DNA from: Onishia niordana
GTDB lineage: Bacteria; Pseudomonadota; Gammaproteobacteria; Pseudomonadales; Halomonadaceae
DNA length: 64,000 nucleotides
Direction: 5' to 3'
Assembly (NCBI RefSeq): GCF_004798965.1
Contig: NZ_SDSD01000003.1
Coordinates: forward strand, 124,001 to 188,000
The notes beneath the pieces were generated by a model. It ran no database searches. It worked only from the letters and a program-made list of their open reading frames with translations, and had not been told where the DNA came from. The position numbers and the translations under genes are program-made. The first letter of the stretch is position 1, and each line of letters begins with the position of its first letter. Positions 48,262-57,207 of this stretch are shown here, one piece after another.

Positions 48262-49518
48262 ATGCCGACCACCCGCCTCACCAACCTACACGATGCCTGC
48301 CGGCGGCACTTGGTGCGCCTTGGCGCGACACTGGCGTGCCTTTTGGCCGGCATCTCCACGACGACGGCTTTGACTCTGGAGGAGCGAGCATCACTCGACC
48401 TGTCCGACTACGAGGTCACCGCACCCGAGGCCTCCTACTTCGACGTCGCCGCCCGCATGGCGCGGCTCGAAGAGGTCGACAACGCCATTTTGCTGCAGGA
48501 GCGTGCCAGGCTGAGCGAGGGGCCCAGCTGCCGACAGTTACTGGCCCTTTCGCCGATCACCACGCGCATGCGCATTCCCGGGTTCTATCCCGACCCCGAG
48601 GGATGGGCACAGGCCACAGCGCCGTTATTCGAGTTCGAAGACAGCGTCGCGATGCTGGCCGGCTCCTTCGTCGCCACCGGCGACGACTACTATGCCAGGT
48701 GCCTGGTGCGCTTCCTTGACAAGTGGGCCAAGCAGGACGCCCTGTCCGACTACTACTACGAACCCGAAGAGCCCCAGGCCTGGTTCGCCACCGAGTCGAT
48801 GATCTTCGCCGCCGCGCTGGCCTACTCGACGGTACGACCCTTCGTCGACGACCTACCCGAAGCCCGCACGCGGGTCGAGCGCTGGCTCAACGACCTTGCC
48901 CATCAGCATGCCGACATCCCCGGAGATGCCGGCAATAGCTGCTGCAATAACCATTTCTACCGGCGAGCGCTGTACGCCAGCATAGTCGGGGTGCTCACAG
49001 AAGACGACGAGCTGTTCCGCTTCGGGGTCAGCGCCATCTATTCCGCCTTGCACGATATGACCGAGGAGGGCGCCTTTCCTATGGAAATGAAACGTGGACG
49101 GCGTGCGACCCACTACCAGAATTACGCCCTGCTGTATCTGATCACCAACATGCAGGTCATCGCTCGTCAGGGCTACGACATCTTTGAGCTGACGGTCGAC
49201 GGCCTCGATATCCATCAGGCCGTCGACTTCGCCGTCAGCGCCTTTGAGGACCCCGCCGTATTGGGCGATATGGCACCCCACGAGCAGTACAGAGGGTTCC
49301 TCCAGGACAAGCAGTACTTCGCCTGGATGGAGATCTATCAGGCGCGTTTCCATCATCCGCTCATCGCCGACTTCCTGCGCGACGTTCGTCCCGTTTACAA
49401 CCGCAGCGCCGGGGGATACGTGACGCTGTACTTCATGGACCCTGACGCCCAGCAACATATGGTCCTGAACGAGGAGGAACGCGAATCCAGGGCCTTCAAG
49501 GGACTCGGTGACGACTGA
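48262..49518 (+). CDS. algL: Periplasmic polysaccharide lyase, PL5 family (AlgL-like)
   Basis: 418 residues with an N-terminal signal sequence (LGATLACLLAGISTTTALT). The (alpha/alpha) barrel of family PL5 is recognised by CCNNHFYRRALY (the catalytic Asn-His) and MKRGRRATHYQNYALLYL (the catalytic Arg and Tyr), matching AlgL NNH and KRxxRAxxYHNY. AlgL clears misdirected polymer from the periplasm during alginate export. PL5 also contains Smlt1473 of Stenotrophomonas, which acts on polyglucuronate as well. The name algL refers to homology; the substrate here is probably the operon product. The Tyr-Trp after NNH in AlgL is replaced by Phe-Tyr-Arg. Confidence 0.85.
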   Translation: MPTTRLTNLHDACRRHLVRLGATLACLLAGISTTTALTLEERASLDLSDYEVTAPEASYFDVAARMARLEEVDNAILLQERARLSEGPSCRQLLALSPITTRMRIPGFYPDPEGWAQATAPLFEFEDSVAMLAGSFVATGDDYYARCLVRFLDKWAKQDALSDYYYEPEEPQAWFATESMIFAAALAYSTVRPFVDDLPEARTRVERWLNDLAHQHADIPGDAGNSCCNNHFYRRALYASIVGVLTEDDELFRFGVSAIYSALHDMTEEGAFPMEMKRGRRATHYQNYALLYLITNMQVIARQGYDIFELTVDGLDIHQAVDFAVSAFEDPAVLGDMAPHEQYRGFLQDKQYFAWMEIYQARFHHPLIADFLRDVRPVYNRSAGGYVTLYFMDPDAQQHMVLNEEERESRAFKGLGDD

Positions 49519-49586
49519 TGGCGGTTCGACTGAACGGGCAGCGGCGCCGATCCCCACCCCACTCACTAGCGAGGCGAGCAGACACC

Positions 49587-52127
49587 ATGAGCAACACAGT
49601 GATCGATACCGCAACCCGGGTCCCAGTCGGGCGCCTGGCCTCGTCGGTTATCCTTGTGGCCGCCCTGGGCGGCTGCGCTGGCCAGATCCAGGACCTGGGG
49701 CCACACGCCACTGCGCAGGTGCCGGCCGAGTACCGGGACTGGTTCGACGGTGGGCGACCGCTCAACCTGGAATGGCGACACAAGTACGTCATCGAGCAGG
49801 CCGACGAGGCCTTGGCCGCCGGTAATGTTAGCCGCGCCGTCGAGCGGCTGGAGACGTTGACGACACAGGGCCTTCCCCAAGGCTATTACGAACTGGGCAA
49901 GCTCTACGATCATGGCCGGGGCGTGCCTCGCGATCCAGCCCGGGCCGCCCGGCTGTATGGTCAGGCGGTGAGCACGCCCTCCTGGATCCTCGGCCATGCT
50001 TCGCTCAACCTGGCCAGGCTGTATCGCGATGGTGAAGGCGTCGAGCAGGACGACCTGCTGGCCTACTATCTGCTGCAACAGGCCATTGACGAGGAGGTGG
50101 GACGCGATGCCCGGGTTCGGCTGGCCGAACTACTGGTCACCGGTGGCAAGGGGGTCACCGCCGATCCAAAGCGGGCCGAGACCCTCTATCGTCAGGCGGC
50201 ACGCCAGGGGCAGCCCAAGGCCCTGCTGGCCTTGGCCAAGGCGCATCGTCCTGGTGGCTGGCTGGCCACTTCCCCCGGGCAAGCGCGGGACTATGTCGAG
50301 CGTTACGTGCACGTTCTCGAGGACGCGGCTCAGGGCGGCGAGCGGCAGGCCATGACCACCCTGGCCGGCCTGTATGAAGAAGGCGGACTACTCTCTCACC
50401 AGCCGCAGCGCCGACAGCAGTGGCTGGAACGGGCCGCCGAGGCTGGCGATGTCGACGCCACCGTCGCCCTGGGACGCGCCCTGGCGGAAGGGGACGGTCT
50501 GCCCGCCGAGCCCGAACGTGGCATTCAACTGCTTGAGCAGGCCGCCGAAGAGGGAAGTGCCCTGGCCATGGCGGTCCTGGGCGATCTCTATCTGAGTGGC
50601 GAGGCCGTGTCCACCCAGCCACACCTCGGCCTCAATTACCTGCGCGAGGGCCATCGCCTGGGCCATCCCTGGGCCACGCAACAGCTCGGTGCCCTCTACT
50701 TGGCAGGCAAGCACGTGCCGGCGGATGCCGACAAGGCCGAGTCCCTACTGCGCAAGGCAGCCGAAGGTGGCCAGACCACGGCGCTGCGTCTGCTCGGCGA
50801 GGAATTTCTGGCCGGCGAGGTGCTGCCGTCGCGCCCGGCTAAGGGGCAGGCCCTGCTTGAACGGGCGGTCGAGGCCGGAGATGTCAGCGCCATGACGGCG
50901 CTGGGGAAAGCCTATCTGGATGGCCGCTTGGCGGGGGAGCCGTCGCGAGGGCGGGCGCTTCTGGAAGACGCGGCCGGGCAAGGCGATGACTACGCCATGC
51001 TGGTGCTGGGCCGTGCCTACCGCAATGGCGACAGCCTGCCGCGGGACCTGGACGCCTCCACCCGCTGGCTGAAACGGGCTCGGGAGGCCGGGCATCCCTC
51101 CGCCGACGAGGCTTTGGCGCGGACGCGGGTCGCGCGTGGCGAGGCGGGCGACATTCGCGCCCTGGTCACCGCCGCCGAGGGGGGGCATGTCAAAGCCATG
51201 ACCGAGCTTGGACGCGCCTTCCTCGAAGGGCACGGGGTCGAGCGTAACATCGGGAATGCCCAGACCTGGCTGAGGCGTGCCGCCGACCATGGAGATGCCG
51301 AGGCCGCTACCACGCTGGGGGAAATGTACCTGGAGGGCAAGGGTGTCTCGCCCGACCCGGGCAAAGCCTCCGCCTACCTGGAGCGTGCCGTGGCCGCCGG
51401 TGATGCCGTGGCCATGGCGGACCTTGGCGAGTTGCTGCTCAGCGGCCGGGGTATCGACGCCGAGCCGCAGCGTGGCATCGCTCTGCTCGAGCGCGCCGCC
51501 GCCGGTGGTCAGAGCATCGCCCTCGTGAGGCTGGGCCAGGCCTACCTCGCGGGTGAGCATGTCTCTAGGGATGCACAGAGTGGTGTCGAAATGCTGCGCC
51601 GGGCCGCACGGGCGGGAAATGACTATGCCGCTCAGCTGCTGGGTGAGGCCTATCTGGAGGGGAGTGGCCTCGCAGCCGACCCTCGCAGGGCCAAACGCTG
51701 GCTCACCCACGCGGTCGATGCCGGCAACCTCTCGGCTAAGAAGCAGCTCGGCACTGCGCTGGTGCGCGGCAACACTATTCTCGACCAGAATCCCTCACGC
51801 GGCAAACGCTTGCTCGTCGATGCCGCCGAGAGCGGTCACGCTGGCGCCCAGGCGACCCTCGGCCGCGAGTATCTGCGTGGCGATAGCCTGGATCAGGACC
51901 GTGACAAGGGGATCGAGTATCTGGTGGAGGCGGCTCGCCAGCAGCATTCTTCGGCACGCCTGACGCTGGCCAAGGCGTACTTGGCGTCTCACGGGCTGGA
52001 AGATGCCAATCAACAAGCCGCACTGCTGTGGCTTGATGATGTCATTGAGGGCGACAGTCGAGTGGCGCTCAAGACGCTCCAGGAACTGCTAGAGGATGAC
52101 AAGGCCTTGGCCGCGGCAGGTTCTTGA
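49587..52127 (+). CDS. algK: AlgK-like lipoprotein with about twenty Sel1/TPR repeats
   Basis: 846 residues from the ATG at 49587. A lipobox LVAALGGCAG (Cys30) makes it an outer-membrane lipoprotein. After about 70 residues it becomes a continuous array of Sel1-type repeats of 35-37 residues, for example ALGRALAEGDGLPAEPERG and LGEMYLEGKGVSPDPGKA. Pseudomonas AlgK has about 475 residues and roughly ten repeats; this protein is nearly twice that. AlgK holds the periplasmic scaffold and the AlgE porin together. No porin gene follows. It is the last gene of the operon. Gene name by position and architecture. Confidence 0.78.
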   Translation: MSNTVIDTATRVPVGRLASSVILVAALGGCAGQIQDLGPHATAQVPAEYRDWFDGGRPLNLEWRHKYVIEQADEALAAGNVSRAVERLETLTTQGLPQGYYELGKLYDHGRGVPRDPARAARLYGQAVSTPSWILGHASLNLARLYRDGEGVEQDDLLAYYLLQQAIDEEVGRDARVRLAELLVTGGKGVTADPKRAETLYRQAARQGQPKALLALAKAHRPGGWLATSPGQARDYVERYVHVLEDAAQGGERQAMTTLAGLYEEGGLLSHQPQRRQQWLERAAEAGDVDATVALGRALAEGDGLPAEPERGIQLLEQAAEEGSALAMAVLGDLYLSGEAVSTQPHLGLNYLREGHRLGHPWATQQLGALYLAGKHVPADADKAESLLRKAAEGGQTTALRLLGEEFLAGEVLPSRPAKGQALLERAVEAGDVSAMTALGKAYLDGRLAGEPSRGRALLEDAAGQGDDYAMLVLGRAYRNGDSLPRDLDASTRWLKRAREAGHPSADEALARTRVARGEAGDIRALVTAAEGGHVKAMTELGRAFLEGHGVERNIGNAQTWLRRAADHGDAEAATTLGEMYLEGKGVSPDPGKASAYLERAVAAGDAVAMADLGELLLSGRGIDAEPQRGIALLERAAAGGQSIALVRLGQAYLAGEHVSRDAQSGVEMLRRAARAGNDYAAQLLGEAYLEGSGLAADPRRAKRWLTHAVDAGNLSAKKQLGTALVRGNTILDQNPSRGKRLLVDAAESGHAGAQATLGREYLRGDSLDQDRDKGIEYLVEAARQQHSSARLTLAKAYLASHGLEDANQQAALLWLDDVIEGDSRVALKTLQELLEDDKALAAAGS

Positions 52128-52236
52128 AGACATCTAGCTGCATGGGCGGCTTGGACCCAGCTCTGCAGGAAACGCGCGAATGTGGGCCGCTGAAGTAGTG
52201 GGTAAAGCAGCACTCCTCGTAGGCCCAGAAGACGTC

Positions 52237-52290
52237 GGTGATCAGGATCTTGCGCGGGGCGGTATTCGACATGGTGGCTCTGCGTTTCCC
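52237..52290 (-). pseudogene. Fragment resembling the 5' end and leader of metG
   Basis: On the minus strand the ATG at 52272 begins MSNTAPRKILIT, close to the intact metG at 40383 ([18 protein letters not shown], with the middle repeat absent). The leader is also alike (GGGAA, CGCAG and CCAC before ATGTCGAAT). After about twelve codons similarity stops. The reading frame runs on to 52069 without resemblance to MetG. It is diverged, not an exact duplicate. It flanks the right end of the polysaccharide operon while intact metG lies just left of the island. Confidence 0.65.
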
Positions 52291-52341
52291 TTAAGCGTGG
52301 AGCTCCGCCACGCGCCTCCGCGATGGTGCCGTGGGCCTGGT

Positions 52342-53547
52342 TCAGACCAGTGAAAGCAGTGCGCAGGCCAGCAGGTCATTATCGTAGTAGGGCGCACTCG
52401 ATTCGCTGATCAACCGGGTATCGATCATCGTGACACCGCGTTCGGTCCATCGGTGAGCCAGCTCTTCGATGGAGTCGTCTGAGGTGTAATCGCCGCGCTG
52501 ACTGTCGAGGAGCACGACGTTGAGCAGTTCATCGGTGGGAGTGGTTTCGCCGGTGTCGCGGCGTAGCTGTGCCAGCAGGGTGTCGATCAGTGTCTCCAGG
52601 GTCTTGCCGGCTTGCTCGGGGTCGATCCCGGTGTTGGGGATGAACACCTTGGGATTGGGGTTGTCCCGGATCGCCTGTCCCACGCCCGCCGGAAGCAGGT
52701 TGGCGATCAGGCTCGAGTAGAAGCTACCCGGCGGGTAGCAGATCAACTCTGCCGAGTGGATCAGTTGCCGGTTGATATCACGCAGTTGGGCGGTAACCGG
52801 GACGTGGATATCCCGTTGTTCCGATAGTCCCAGGCGGACGATCGGTGAGGATGTTGGTGGCTCTTCCTTGCCGGTCATGCGGTGTTGACCCAACACGGTT
52901 TCGCCGTTTTCCAGTTCGGCTGCCAGGTGGTAGTCCCGGTTGACGATCGCTCTTACAGTGCCGCGTACATGCACCAACTTGGAGAACAGGAAAATGATCG
53001 GGTCGAGGTTGTGGTGGTTGTTGAGATAACCGCCGGCAAGGATCAGGTTGCCGATGCTTGCTCCGCGAAGATCGAAGTCCTTTGGCTTGGCGGCACAAAA
53101 ATAGCCCAGCTGGTGGCGAATCAGCTTGCGCATCGGGTTGGGAATATCCGCCATGCGCGAGTCTGTGCCATCGGCCAACGACGCGAGCATCGCCTGCAGG
53201 GCCTCGGGTGAGTCATCCTTCGGCAGGCGATACTGAAACAGCCTGTAGACTTCGGGATGTCCCAGCACAGAGTCGTCGGCGAGCGCCATCAGCCGGCTGC
53301 GCAGGTCACCGATCGCCGGCATGTCGAAGGCCTCGCGCAGCTTGGCCGAGCTACCGCCAGAGTCGAAGGGCGTGACCAAGTGAATGGAGTTGTGAGTATA
53401 GTGCTGGAGGGTTCGTGACAGCCCGTTGAGCGCAGAGCCACCGCTGAAGAAGAGCAGGCGGGGGCCGAGTTCAGGCGTCTTCTGGCAGCGCCGGATGCGC
53501 AGGGGGTCGGGCACCTGAGCGCTGCGTGTGACCCTTACATTAATCAT
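52342..53547 (-). CDS. CofD/YvcK-like protein (GAK-system type)
   Basis: 401 residues from the ATG at 53547 (AGGA before it). The N-terminal nucleotide-binding loop LLFFSGGSALNGLSRTL and HLVTPFDSGGSSAKLREAF belong to the CofD/YvcK fold. SIGNLILAGGYL, ICYPPGSFYSSLIANLLP and VFIPNTG follow. The details fit the CofD-related proteins of the so-called GAK system, whose other members (an ATP-grasp enzyme and a short Cys/His protein) are not next to it here. F420 synthesis is unlikely in this organism. Its function is unknown to me; YvcK itself links carbon flux to cell-wall synthesis. Confidence 0.75.
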   Translation of the reverse strand: MINVRVTRSAQVPDPLRIRRCQKTPELGPRLLFFSGGSALNGLSRTLQHYTHNSIHLVTPFDSGGSSAKLREAFDMPAIGDLRSRLMALADDSVLGHPEVYRLFQYRLPKDDSPEALQAMLASLADGTDSRMADIPNPMRKLIRHQLGYFCAAKPKDFDLRGASIGNLILAGGYLNNHHNLDPIIFLFSKLVHVRGTVRAIVNRDYHLAAELENGETVLGQHRMTGKEEPPTSSPIVRLGLSEQRDIHVPVTAQLRDINRQLIHSAELICYPPGSFYSSLIANLLPAGVGQAIRDNPNPKVFIPNTGIDPEQAGKTLETLIDTLLAQLRRDTGETTPTDELLNVVLLDSQRGDYTSDDSIEELAHRWTERGVTMIDTRLISESSAPYYDNDLLACALLSLV

Positions 53548-53706
53548 CGTGGCGTCCTGAGGGGGATTTCGTCCGTGAAGGTCAACGATCATCCACGTGA
53601 GATGATGCAAGTCAATGATTGCTGCTCGGTCGTCATGTCTATAGCGAGTGGCGGGGTTTTACCAACGCATAAACCAGCCGACGTTAGCTTCATGGTTCCA
53701 ATATTT

Positions 53707-56700
53707 CTAATGAAGCGCAGGTGTCATGAGGGGCTGTTTAGCCGCCATGATTAACCGGGCAGGATCGGAACGACAGGTTTGGGGTTCCTCCAACGCTAGG
53801 TAGGGCTCCAGCAGCGGCTGCATGCTCTTGAGCACCTGGACAGGCAGCGAGGAGGTGAAGCGGAAGTCCTCGGCTTCGGCACCCAGCACATAGGCCGTCA
53901 GGGTGCCGAAGTGGCGATCGCCGAGGAAGAACGCGAAGGTGGCGGTGCGGTTGCGTGCACGGGAGTCGGTGACCTCTCCGGTGCGGGTGACGGTTTCGAT
54001 ACGGTTGTCGCCGGTGCCCGTCTTGCCACCTACGACCATGGAGCTGCCATCCTGATGTCGGAAGGTGCCCGCGAGGCGGCCGGCGGTGCCCGCCTCGACC
54101 ACACTGATAACGCCGTCGCGCAGGACTGCCGCTACCTCTGGTGCCATTACCCTTATACCGCGTCTCGTGCGTGAAAAACGTGTCTCATAGGGGGTGTCGG
54201 TGGCGAAGTGCAGGCTGTCGATACGCATCGTGGGTTGGCGGATGCCATCGTTGAGGATAATGCCCATCAACTCGGCCAGCGCCGCCGGTCGATCACCCGA
54301 GCTGCCAAGCGCCGTCGCCAGTGATGGCACCAGCTTTGAGAAAGGATAGCCGAGCAGTGCCCAGCGCCTGTGCAAATCATCGAAGGCTTCGACTTCCAGC
54401 ATGCGCCGTATCCGGCTGTCTCGGGCTTGCCGATGTCGGGTACGTGAAAGCCAAATATAGCTTTCCTGGCGCTCTTCGATGCTTGCGAGCATCACATCCT
54501 CTCGGCTGGCATCAGGGTGAGTGCCTAGATAGCCCACCAACCACAGCTCCAGCGGATGGACGCGGCTTAAGTAGGCGCGGTCGTTCAGTGAGTAGCGCTC
54601 TGCGGCGAACTGCCGGTATAGGCCATCCAGTGTCTGATCATCCAGGCCCGGAGCCTCCTTTCCATCGTCCGCTAGCTTTTCACGCATCCATTGGCCAAAG
54701 GCATCACGAGATTGGTTGGGCATCAGGTAGCGTTGCAAGGTGGCAAGCCGCACAGGTGTGGCATTGTGATTGCCCAAGAGGCGCGCCATGCGAGCCTCTT
54801 GGGATAGCGCCCGATGCCGTACCCAGAAACGATCCAGGAAGATGCGCCCTTCCTGGTCGGCAAAACGCGAGATATAGAGGTCGCGGCGTGGGTCGTTATC
54901 ATCTTCCAATAGGCGGCGGTTATCCGGGTTGGCGTAGACGTGGTGGCGAACCAGGTCGCGCAGCAGCCGCACAAAGGGCAGATTGATGGACTGGCGCAGG
55001 GCATCTTCGAGAGTGGGTCGGCGGGCGTTGTCCTCGCGGCGGAAGTTCGTGAAGGTATGGATCCCGCCGCCGGTGATAAAACGCTCATGGGGGCTCGCTG
55101 AATAGCGTCGCTGCATGGCCGCGTCGAGTATCGCTTTCAGTGACATGTCGGGATCACGGGTCAGTCGATCCATCACCCAGCGCATCAGGGCATCGTTTCG
55201 ATTGACGTCGACGCGACGCAGTGCCTCCCGAGGTTTTCCGGCATGGCGCTGATGCAACTCAGCGATGATTTCCAGGTAGCTTGCCAACACTCTCAGCTTG
55301 GCCGTGGAGCCCAGTTCCAGCTTGCTGTCCTGATTGATGTCGAAGGCGGTGCCATTGGTATCGGTCTGCACGCGCACTCGGAATCCGTCATCCCCGCGCT
55401 CGAAGAGTGTGAAACTGTAACGCACCCCAGTGGCCGCGTCGGGATGGCTGAGTAGATGTCGGCCGAACAGACCCGCAGTGGCTGCGACCGACGGGGACTC
55501 AAGCTGCTTGAGATAGTCGCTGATTTGATGCTGGAGGGCGGCGTTGAGGGTCGTAGTGGCGCTGAGGTCGAACCGGTCGAGCTCGTAGAGCGACACGCCG
55601 AGCAGCGAGGCCAGGCGACTCCGGGCCAGGCGTAACCCCTTGTCGCTTTCGACGGTTAGAGAGACGGGATCTGTAGCGAAGTCACGAAAGGCGAGTGGCT
55701 GTTCAAGCGCCGCATCGCGAAGTGCGGGATCGATAAGCCCTTGTTGCGTCATGAGACGCAGATAGGACGCGCTCAGTTGAGCAAGATCATCATGGCCGCT
55801 GCGCAGATAATGAGAAGGGCGCCGCTGGGCGATCATCAAGGCGATCACTTGGCGTAGCGCTCGACCACGGGCCGCAAGCGGCGCACTCTCTGGGGCATCC
55901 GAGGCAAGTACCGAGCGGAGCTCATCAAGCTCGACACCAAACCAAATCCATAGACCATCCCCCAGGCCGAGCACTTCTCCATAGCCCGGTGCGGCGGAGA
56001 GCGGTACAGAATTGAGATAATCCAGTGCCACATCCTGGCGGGCGGTCAGGGTTTCGGGTCCCTGACGGTAGGCCCGCACACTGGCGGACACCATCTGTCG
56101 CAGCTTCTCCTGTGCCGAAACGGTCAGGCCGCCAGGGGAGTGGCGGTATTTCTCGAGCTGCGTGGCGAGCGTGCTGCCACCGGAGGATTGACCGGGCAAG
56201 TTGATCACGTCGCCAACCTGAGAGACCGCCGCGCGCACGAAGCGCGGCCAGTCCACCGCCGGGTTGGCGTAGCGATTCTCGGTGTCGAGAAGGTCTCTGT
56301 TCTCGATGAACAGGAGACTCTTGAGTACTAATTCGGGCACGTCCTCGAAATGGGTGAAATGACGCTGCGGGTTGGCAAAGCGATGCAGGGTTTTGCCACG
56401 ACACTCCGTGAGCGTGAGGCCTGCCTGGGTCTTCTCTGCGTAGGGAACGAAGAAACCGCGGCTCGCATAGTCGAGCATCGCCGGCGACATGCGCACCTGC
56501 TCCCGCACGTCGAAGCCACGCTCTTCCAGACGCTGCTGAAAGCCTGGTAGTCGGGTATAGCCCAAGCGCTCGTCGAATGGACCGTGACGGGGAAAAATCA
56601 GGCGGTCGCTAGGGCCGTCCGCAAGCGTGAACCGCAGGCGCTGCGCGTAATGGGAAATCTCCTTGGCCTGCCAGCGAGATGAACGTGCCTCGTTGACCAG

Positions 56701-56856
56701 CATCAGGGTCATGAGGGTCAGCGCGATGAATGTGGTCAGGAGCCACAGCCACCGGAACCAATGAACACGAGGCCGCTTGGGCATTGGCAACGGGATCAGT
56801 GACGCCTCGTGAAGAAAAACATCACGATGGGTACGAGGCGCTTTACGGTCTCCCAT
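53707..56856 (-). CDS. Long class A penicillin-binding protein-like glycosyltransferase/transpeptidase
   Basis: 1049 residues; AGGAGG precedes the ATG. A membrane anchor at 37-55 is followed by a GT51 domain: ENRDLLD (184-190, where most have EDxxFxxH), GGSTLATQLEKY (226-237) and QEKLRQM (249-255). The transpeptidase has STAK (517-520), SIN (623-625) and KTGT (945-948). All catalytic motifs of a bifunctional cell-wall synthase are therefore present, but the SxN to KTG distance (about 320 residues) is roughly twice the usual one. The orthologue in model organisms is not clear to me. It is single, with a 350-bp upstream gap. Confidence 0.85.
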   Translation of the reverse strand: MGDRKAPRTHRDVFLHEASLIPLPMPKRPRVHWFRWLWLLTTFIALTLMTLMLVNEARSSRWQAKEISHYAQRLRFTLADGPSDRLIFPRHGPFDERLGYTRLPGFQQRLEERGFDVREQVRMSPAMLDYASRGFFVPYAEKTQAGLTLTECRGKTLHRFANPQRHFTHFEDVPELVLKSLLFIENRDLLDTENRYANPAVDWPRFVRAAVSQVGDVINLPGQSSGGSTLATQLEKYRHSPGGLTVSAQEKLRQMVSASVRAYRQGPETLTARQDVALDYLNSVPLSAAPGYGEVLGLGDGLWIWFGVELDELRSVLASDAPESAPLAARGRALRQVIALMIAQRRPSHYLRSGHDDLAQLSASYLRLMTQQGLIDPALRDAALEQPLAFRDFATDPVSLTVESDKGLRLARSRLASLLGVSLYELDRFDLSATTTLNAALQHQISDYLKQLESPSVAATAGLFGRHLLSHPDAATGVRYSFTLFERGDDGFRVRVQTDTNGTAFDINQDSKLELGSTAKLRVLASYLEIIAELHQRHAGKPREALRRVDVNRNDALMRWVMDRLTRDPDMSLKAILDAAMQRRYSASPHERFITGGGIHTFTNFRREDNARRPTLEDALRQSINLPFVRLLRDLVRHHVYANPDNRRLLEDDNDPRRDLYISRFADQEGRIFLDRFWVRHRALSQEARMARLLGNHNATPVRLATLQRYLMPNQSRDAFGQWMREKLADDGKEAPGLDDQTLDGLYRQFAAERYSLNDRAYLSRVHPLELWLVGYLGTHPDASREDVMLASIEERQESYIWLSRTRHRQARDSRIRRMLEVEAFDDLHRRWALLGYPFSKLVPSLATALGSSGDRPAALAELMGIILNDGIRQPTMRIDSLHFATDTPYETRFSRTRRGIRVMAPEVAAVLRDGVISVVEAGTAGRLAGTFRHQDGSSMVVGGKTGTGDNRIETVTRTGEVTDSRARNRTATFAFFLGDRHFGTLTAYVLGAEAEDFRFTSSLPVQVLKSMQPLLEPYLALEEPQTCRSDPARLIMAAKQPLMTPALH

Positions 56857-57207
56857 TGGCCAACCTCCTGGCGAGGCGACGTCCCTGTCTTGCTGCGTGA
56901 TCTTTTCAGGTAGCTACCGAGCCTATGACTAAAAGCGTAGTTGGTGCCTGGCGAGTAGGCTACATTTTGATACGAAATTGTCGTTATTTAGTAACATGAG
57001 GGCAGGCTTGGTCGATGTGGTAGTGGGGTGAAGAAGGGGCGTGGCCCACTATTGCCGGCTGACAGTAGTTGAACATGACGGCGCTGAGCTCAATGGGAGC
57101 GGGCGAGATGTCAGCTTGTCTTTCAGGGAGGCGCCCGTGGCGGAGCATGGTGGTATCCTTGCCGCGGCACCATCCGGTGTACATCACCAATGACAGGGAG
57201 AAATAGC
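56857..57207. other. 351-bp divergent intergenic region
   Basis: Between the PBP gene (minus) and the parvulin gene (plus). It contains an AT-richer stretch around 56960-57000 (TTTTGATACGAAATTG). No gene, repeat or clear promoter hexamers were recognised; short ORFs here lack ribosome sites. It must carry promoters for both genes. Confidence 0.5.
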
